DNA of 64,000 nt from the NCBI GenBank assembly GCA_029531795.1, contig JAPEIS010000007.1, positions 620,001 to 684,000 of the forward strand, given 5' to 3'. This stretch comes from Sclerotinia nivalis (taxonomy: Eukaryota; Ascomycota; Leotiomycetes; Helotiales; Sclerotiniaceae). Positions 58,884 through 64,000 of the stretch are shown one piece after another. Position numbers and translations under genes: made by a program. How positions within the stretch are numbered: the first letter of the stretch is position 1; each line of letters starts with the position of its first letter. The notes beneath the pieces were generated by a model, which searched no databases, was not told where the DNA came from, and saw only the letters and a list, made by a program, of their open reading frames with translations.

Positions 58884-61433
58884 TATAAAGAAATATAATT
58901 ATTTTTCATTATAAAACTTTTCAAAAAGATTCTAATTATTTTTGGATTATTATAATTATAATATTATAATCTATATATAAATTGAAAAAATATAATTCTC
59001 TTTTTCAATTTTCATTATTATATAATATATTGTTGTTTTTATAGTATATTTGATTCAATATAAATATTAATAATCCTTTCGCTAATGCATATAAATCAAA
59101 TATACAAAAATAATATATTTATAAAATTATTTATCGATAAAATTCTTGATATATTATTTTTAATCAAAATTTTCTTTTTTGATACAAAAAAGAATCCTTT
59201 TTGATATTTATTATTGTTTATTGAAAACAAAAACGAAAACAATGAAATGTATATTGAAAATTTTAAAATGAGTTTAAAAAAGTTGTTAAAGTAAGATTAT
59301 AATGAATTAATTTCTATAAACGAAGGTTATGAATTAATAGAAGATTTTAGAATCGATTTGTTAATCGATAAAACTTTGATATCTAGTATAAATTATTATT
59401 ATATAAAAGTTTATAATAAAGGAGTAACGTTTCAAATACAATATAAGCTTATATAAAAGATTGCTGGATAATATTAATCGAAATCAATATCAAAGAATAA
59501 ATCCTTATTATTATTATCAATTCCAATTCCAAAAAAGCAAATCGAGATTATTTTTAATACAAAATCAAATTTAGATAATATTTATTGATTATAAATTATT
59601 AGTTTTATATCCTTTTATTAATAAAATAAAATAAAGATTATATATTTTATATAATAAAATAAAATAAAGATTATATATTTTATATAATAGAAATTAGATT
59701 GAATAAAAAAAACTATTCGACAAAAATATTTATATGAAACAACAATAATCCCAGTTTTTCAAAAACAAAACTTCAAGGATATATTATATAAAAAAGACAA
59801 TATCATCAATATATTAACTAAAATATCTCCGAAGTTTTACGATTTTATTTATTATTATTATTAATTAAAACATATTCGAAAAATAACAAAAATGAATATC
59901 AATCAATAACAAATCATTCTTTAATAATAATAAGATTAAGGAAAAACTCTTTTTATAATTTCAAAATAAATTATTTGCTTTTTTATTTTGTTATATAGAT
60001 ATATTTCCTTTATATCGAATATAGGATTACAAGATAGAATTGATATCTAAAAAAGAATCTTTATATTTCAAAAATCGTTTTTTGTTTTCTTTCAAATTAA
60101 AAATAATACGAAAATAAATCGATGATAATTTTATCAAAAGTTTCATTTGGGAATCAAGATTATAAAGTATAATCTTATTACTTTTAATAATCAAATCTAA
60201 TAGAGGGATTTATATCTATTAAGATTATTATAGATTGAACAATATTATTATTAAGAATCGATATTTTTTATTAATCGTTTAAAAAACTTTGAATATTTTT
60301 TATAATATAAAAATCTATATCAAATTGAATATTATTATTATCTTTAATAAATTTTGTATTATAAAAAACAATAAATAGAAAACTATTTTCATTATTCAAT
60401 TCGGATTATTTGAATTATTAATTATATTCTTTGATTTTTGCAATATATTAATATTATTCTAATACTATATTAATTATATTTTGTTTAATAAATTGAATAA
60501 AGATTATACTATATATGTCAATAATATTCTTATATATTTCAAAGATAAAAATCAATACTAAAAATATATTTAAAATATAATCTAAAAATTATAAAATACT
60601 AATTTACAAATCGATATTAATAAATACAAATTCGAAACAATTTCTACAAAATACTTAAGTTTTATAATTACAATTGAAAATATAAAAATAAATCAAAATA
60701 AAATATTAATTATTATCTTTTGAATACAATTAATATTTATTAAAAATCTATAATGATTCTTTGATTTTACAAACATTTATTATCGATTTATAAAAAACTT
60801 TTCAAAGATCTATTATCCTTTAAATAATCTATTATAGAAAAAAATAAATTAATAATAAAAAAATGATTATATAATAATATTCGAAAACCTAAAAAATATA
60901 TTTACAATAATTCTGATATTTATCTATTTTAATTACAATAAGAAAACTATATTGAAAACAAATACTTCAGATTAGATTTTGAAAAGAATATTTTCTCAAT
61001 ACAATAATAATAATATTTTATAATTAATAATATATTTTTCTTTGAAATATTCAATTATTAAATATAATTACAAAATCTATAATAAAATCTTTTTTACTAT
61101 TATTAAATTAATAAAAAAATAGCAATCAGAATTATAAAAATCCCAATAGGAATTCGAAATCTTGATCGATTACAAGAATCTGAAATACTTTACAATAACG
61201 AAAACATTAAATTAATATCAAATACAATAATCAAAGTTTCTATCTCAATACAATTTTCGAATCGTTTATCGATCAAATACCAAAACAATTCATTTAAATA
61301 CTTTAAACTATCAATAAAAAGATCGATCTAATAGTTCTAATCCTAATAATAAATATTTAAAAAACTAGAAATATATTATTTTACTTATCGATAGATTCGA
61401 TATAGATTTATATAAAGAATTTATAAATGATTG

Positions 61434-64000
61434 TGTTACAGATTCGTAATTCGTTCCTAGCTAATCTGTATAGATGTCTAAGGCACTTATCCTTTATGTA
61501 ATCGGCGCTCTTTCTAGTATCTTCTTTCTTTTTCGTAGAATATCATTATATTTTAAAGTATTCTATTATTATTGTAATAATATATTCTACTTTTTACAAA
61601 GATTCTATTGTTGAATCAGAAAGGCAGTTTGGTTTTGCCAAATAATCAATTTTACAAAAAATTCGAAAACTTCGATAAACAATAAATAATATATTAATTC
61701 GATTCAAATTCAGATTTAGATCCAGATTCAAACTCAGACCTAGACCCAAATTCAGATCCAGATCTAGATTTAGATTTAGATTTCGATTTGATCAATATTA
61801 TATTGTTATATAATCGAAATCAAGAATTCTACAATTATATCTCAATTTTTAAGATTGTTTTAAATAATTCATCATTATATCGGATACTACTCAATCAATT
61901 CCATCAGAATCATCGATATCTTCAATCCAATTAAAGATAATATTCGAGTTCCGAAAGTATATTAAATCTGTTTTCTTTAATTATTAATAATTTGTATATA
62001 AGTTCTTCAGTATTAAAGATGAAAATCTTAAGAATTCAATTCCTGTTTTCAATATATTTATCAATATACAAAACTCCGAAATTATTGTATATATACAATA
62101 TTTATCCAGTTTTACAAAACAGATATTGATTCAAGTAAAACAATATCAACAAAAAATATAAATATCACAAAAAGATTTATAATTAAATAATACAATTAAT
62201 ATTAGATTAATAATTCAGAATTCTATTTTTCGAGAACAATTCAATCAATCATTTATTGATTTAAATCCTTTTGTATTAATCTATCAATTATAATAAATTA
62301 CGAAAAATCTCGAATTATTCAAAAATGAAAAAATAGATTTTTTGATTCAATAAAACAAATACAAAGATTAGAAAATGAATTTATATATTTGTTAGAAAAG
62401 TAATATTTTAATTTTCGATATAAAGTAAAAGATATTATTATATATAGTTTTCTTTTTGAAAAAAATAATTTGATAAAAAAGATGAAAATATATAAAAGGG
62501 ATTAAAAATAATATATCGGAATTTATTATTGTAGATATATTCCTAAAGGAATTCGATGGTTTTTATATTTCAATTGATATCGAATATAAAATAATAATCA
62601 AATTCGATAAATTCAGAATAAGCGAAAAAACTCTGTTTTTTTCTTTTTATTTATAATTGGAATATTTGAGTATATTTAGTAATAAAACTTTTTAAGAAAT
62701 AATTTTTGTAATAAAACAAAAGATTATCGATGAATTGAAAGTATTAGTAAAGAATAATTCAAATCTTTATAAATTTATCGATATTGAAAGATGAATAAAG
62801 AAATTTCAAGTATAAAATCAAAACTATTAGAATAACGAATATTATAATATAAACTTTTCCAAATCCAGTTCAATTTATATTCAATATCAAATATTGCCAA
62901 TATCTTAAATTCAAAGCGACTTTATAAATCTCGATACAATTAGAATCCTGAAATAAATACAAAGAGAATATAAATATTTTTATAATTTATATTATTTTTA
63001 TAAACAATCCGATTATTGAATTATAAATTGTAAAGCAAAGAAACAAACTGATATTATAAAAAATATAAATAGATATAAAGGAAATTCTTATAAAAGTAAT
63101 TATTTGAAAAGCAATCATCAATTATAATAACAATATTAACAATATCGTTCGAATAATTCAATCATTCGAAATAGTTATCAATAAAGGGGATACTAAATAT
63201 AATCTCAAATTTAATAATATTGCTCTTTTAATTTAATTGATTATAGAAATTTTCAATAAAGTAATTATCAAGATTATAATAATCATTAATAATAATACTT
63301 TAATATATTTAATAGTTTCGCTGAAGAAAAAGCATTAACATTATCAGAAAATATATCTAATATATTTTTTCGCAATACAATATCATTGTTATTTGTATTT
63401 ATTCAAAAGCATTTGGAAAAAACTTAATTTTTGCAATAAATCATTTGTAGAGGTTATCAAAAGATATAGAATGAATACAACAAACAATAACTAACAAAGA
63501 ACTTTTACAATTCAATTCTATAAATAACAGATTTTTATTTGTTCAAACTATTATATTTTCAATATATTTTTATTTTTTTAATATAATCAATTTAATTGAT
63601 AATAAATGTTCAGGAAAAGCATTTGCTGATTGTTCTTTCGTTAATCGAAACAATATCCTAATTCGGCTTTTATTATATTATTACGAAATTTATTTAACAA
63701 ATAGAAATACTATAGATATTATCATTGATTATTTTATAATAAATATAACAATAAAACAATATAAAGAAATATAGTTACTTTTCATTATAAGACTTTCTAA
63801 AAAGATTCTAATTATTTTCGGGTTATTATAATTACAATATTATAATCCATATATAAACTAATAAAATATGACTTTCTTTTTCAATTTTCAATATTATATA
63901 ATACATTGTTATCTTTATAGTATATTCGATTCAATATAAATATTAATAATTCTTTTGTTAATATATATAAATTAAATATATAGAAATAATATATTTACAA
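61434..64000 (+). mobile_element. Chromovirus-like LTR element, unit 2 (runs off the window)
   Basis: A direct repeat of 56,578 onward at an offset of about 4,856 bp. It includes the LTR start (TGTTACAGATTCG), the Asp/Ser tract (here longer, with Asp-Pro and Asp-Leu units) and the 58,686-type frame. Small indels and many transitions separate the copies. The rest of the element lies beyond 64,000. Confidence 0.65.

Larger units (their letters stand above)
56578..61433 (+). mobile_element. Chromovirus-like LTR element, unit 1
   Basis: It starts with an LTR-like sequence (TGTTACGGGTTCATAACCCG). A short Asp/Ser-rich frame lies at 56,848-57,063 and reverse transcriptase at about 60,180-60,560 (FGLFELLIIFFDFCN, YVNNILIYF in the catalytic box position), with RNase H remnants to about 61,400. 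The reverse transcriptase is closely similar to that at 28.2 kb. It is cut off at 61,434 by the LTR of unit 2, before integrase. Decay is heavy. Confidence 0.65.

Overview
This window looks like nuclear DNA from a filamentous ascomycete (Pezizomycotina). Leotiomycetes are my best guess from gene style, but nothing in the sequence proves the class. The evidence is 50-90 bp introns with GT..AG borders and CTAAC/CTGAC-like branch sites, fungal gene families (Arylsulfotran_2, a TmpA-like membrane oxidoreductase, MetAP2 with a lysine-rich N-terminus), and AT-rich retroelement relics whose in-frame stops and C-to-T type decay look like repeat-induced point mutation (RIP).

Layout. (1) 1-10.1 kb is a gene-bearing block of ordinary base composition. 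It holds the tail of an unknown gene, a small NUMOD1-like ORF, a four-exon MFS transporter (-), a three-exon arylsulfotransferase-like gene (+) and a two-exon PAPS-type sulfotransferase-like gene (-). (2) 10.1-14.8 kb is a gene-free transition with tandem A/T repeats and a SINE-like repeat ending in a CAAT tract. (3) 14.8-33.2 kb is a nest of retroelements. A Tad1-like LINE is split by an LTR element with 163-bp LTRs that carries chromovirus pol; inside that lies a second LINE flanked by a direct repeat of about 250 bp. Three copies of a 213-bp element made almost entirely of consecutive hairpins are inserted in these hosts, each with a perfect 5-bp target duplication. The nest ends with a solo LTR and a second copy of the SINE-like repeat. 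(4) 33.2-46 kb returns to ordinary composition with a TmpA-like membrane gene (-), a 253-bp TA-flanked fold-back MITE, a seven-exon methionine aminopeptidase 2 gene (-) with two unusual splice sites, and a decayed unknown gene. (5) From about 46.0 kb to the end the sequence is extremely AT-rich. It holds decayed Ty3/gypsy-type elements, head-to-head LTRs, degenerate 9-bp arrays of opposite strand bias, and two direct 4,856-bp-spaced copies of a chromovirus-like element. This may be a heterochromatic (pericentromeric or subtelomeric) block.

The host genes do not form an obvious pathway. The one suggestive pair is the arylsulfotransferase-like and sulfotransferase-like genes, which converge between 6 and 10 kb. 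The most unusual structure is the 213-bp multi-hairpin element. Its ends (TGTCAC...GTGATA) resemble those of the 163-bp LTRs (TGTTAC...GTGATA), so it may be a non-autonomous passenger of that retroelement. Exon coordinates were worked out by hand from splice consensus and protein-family fit and have not been tested against transcripts.
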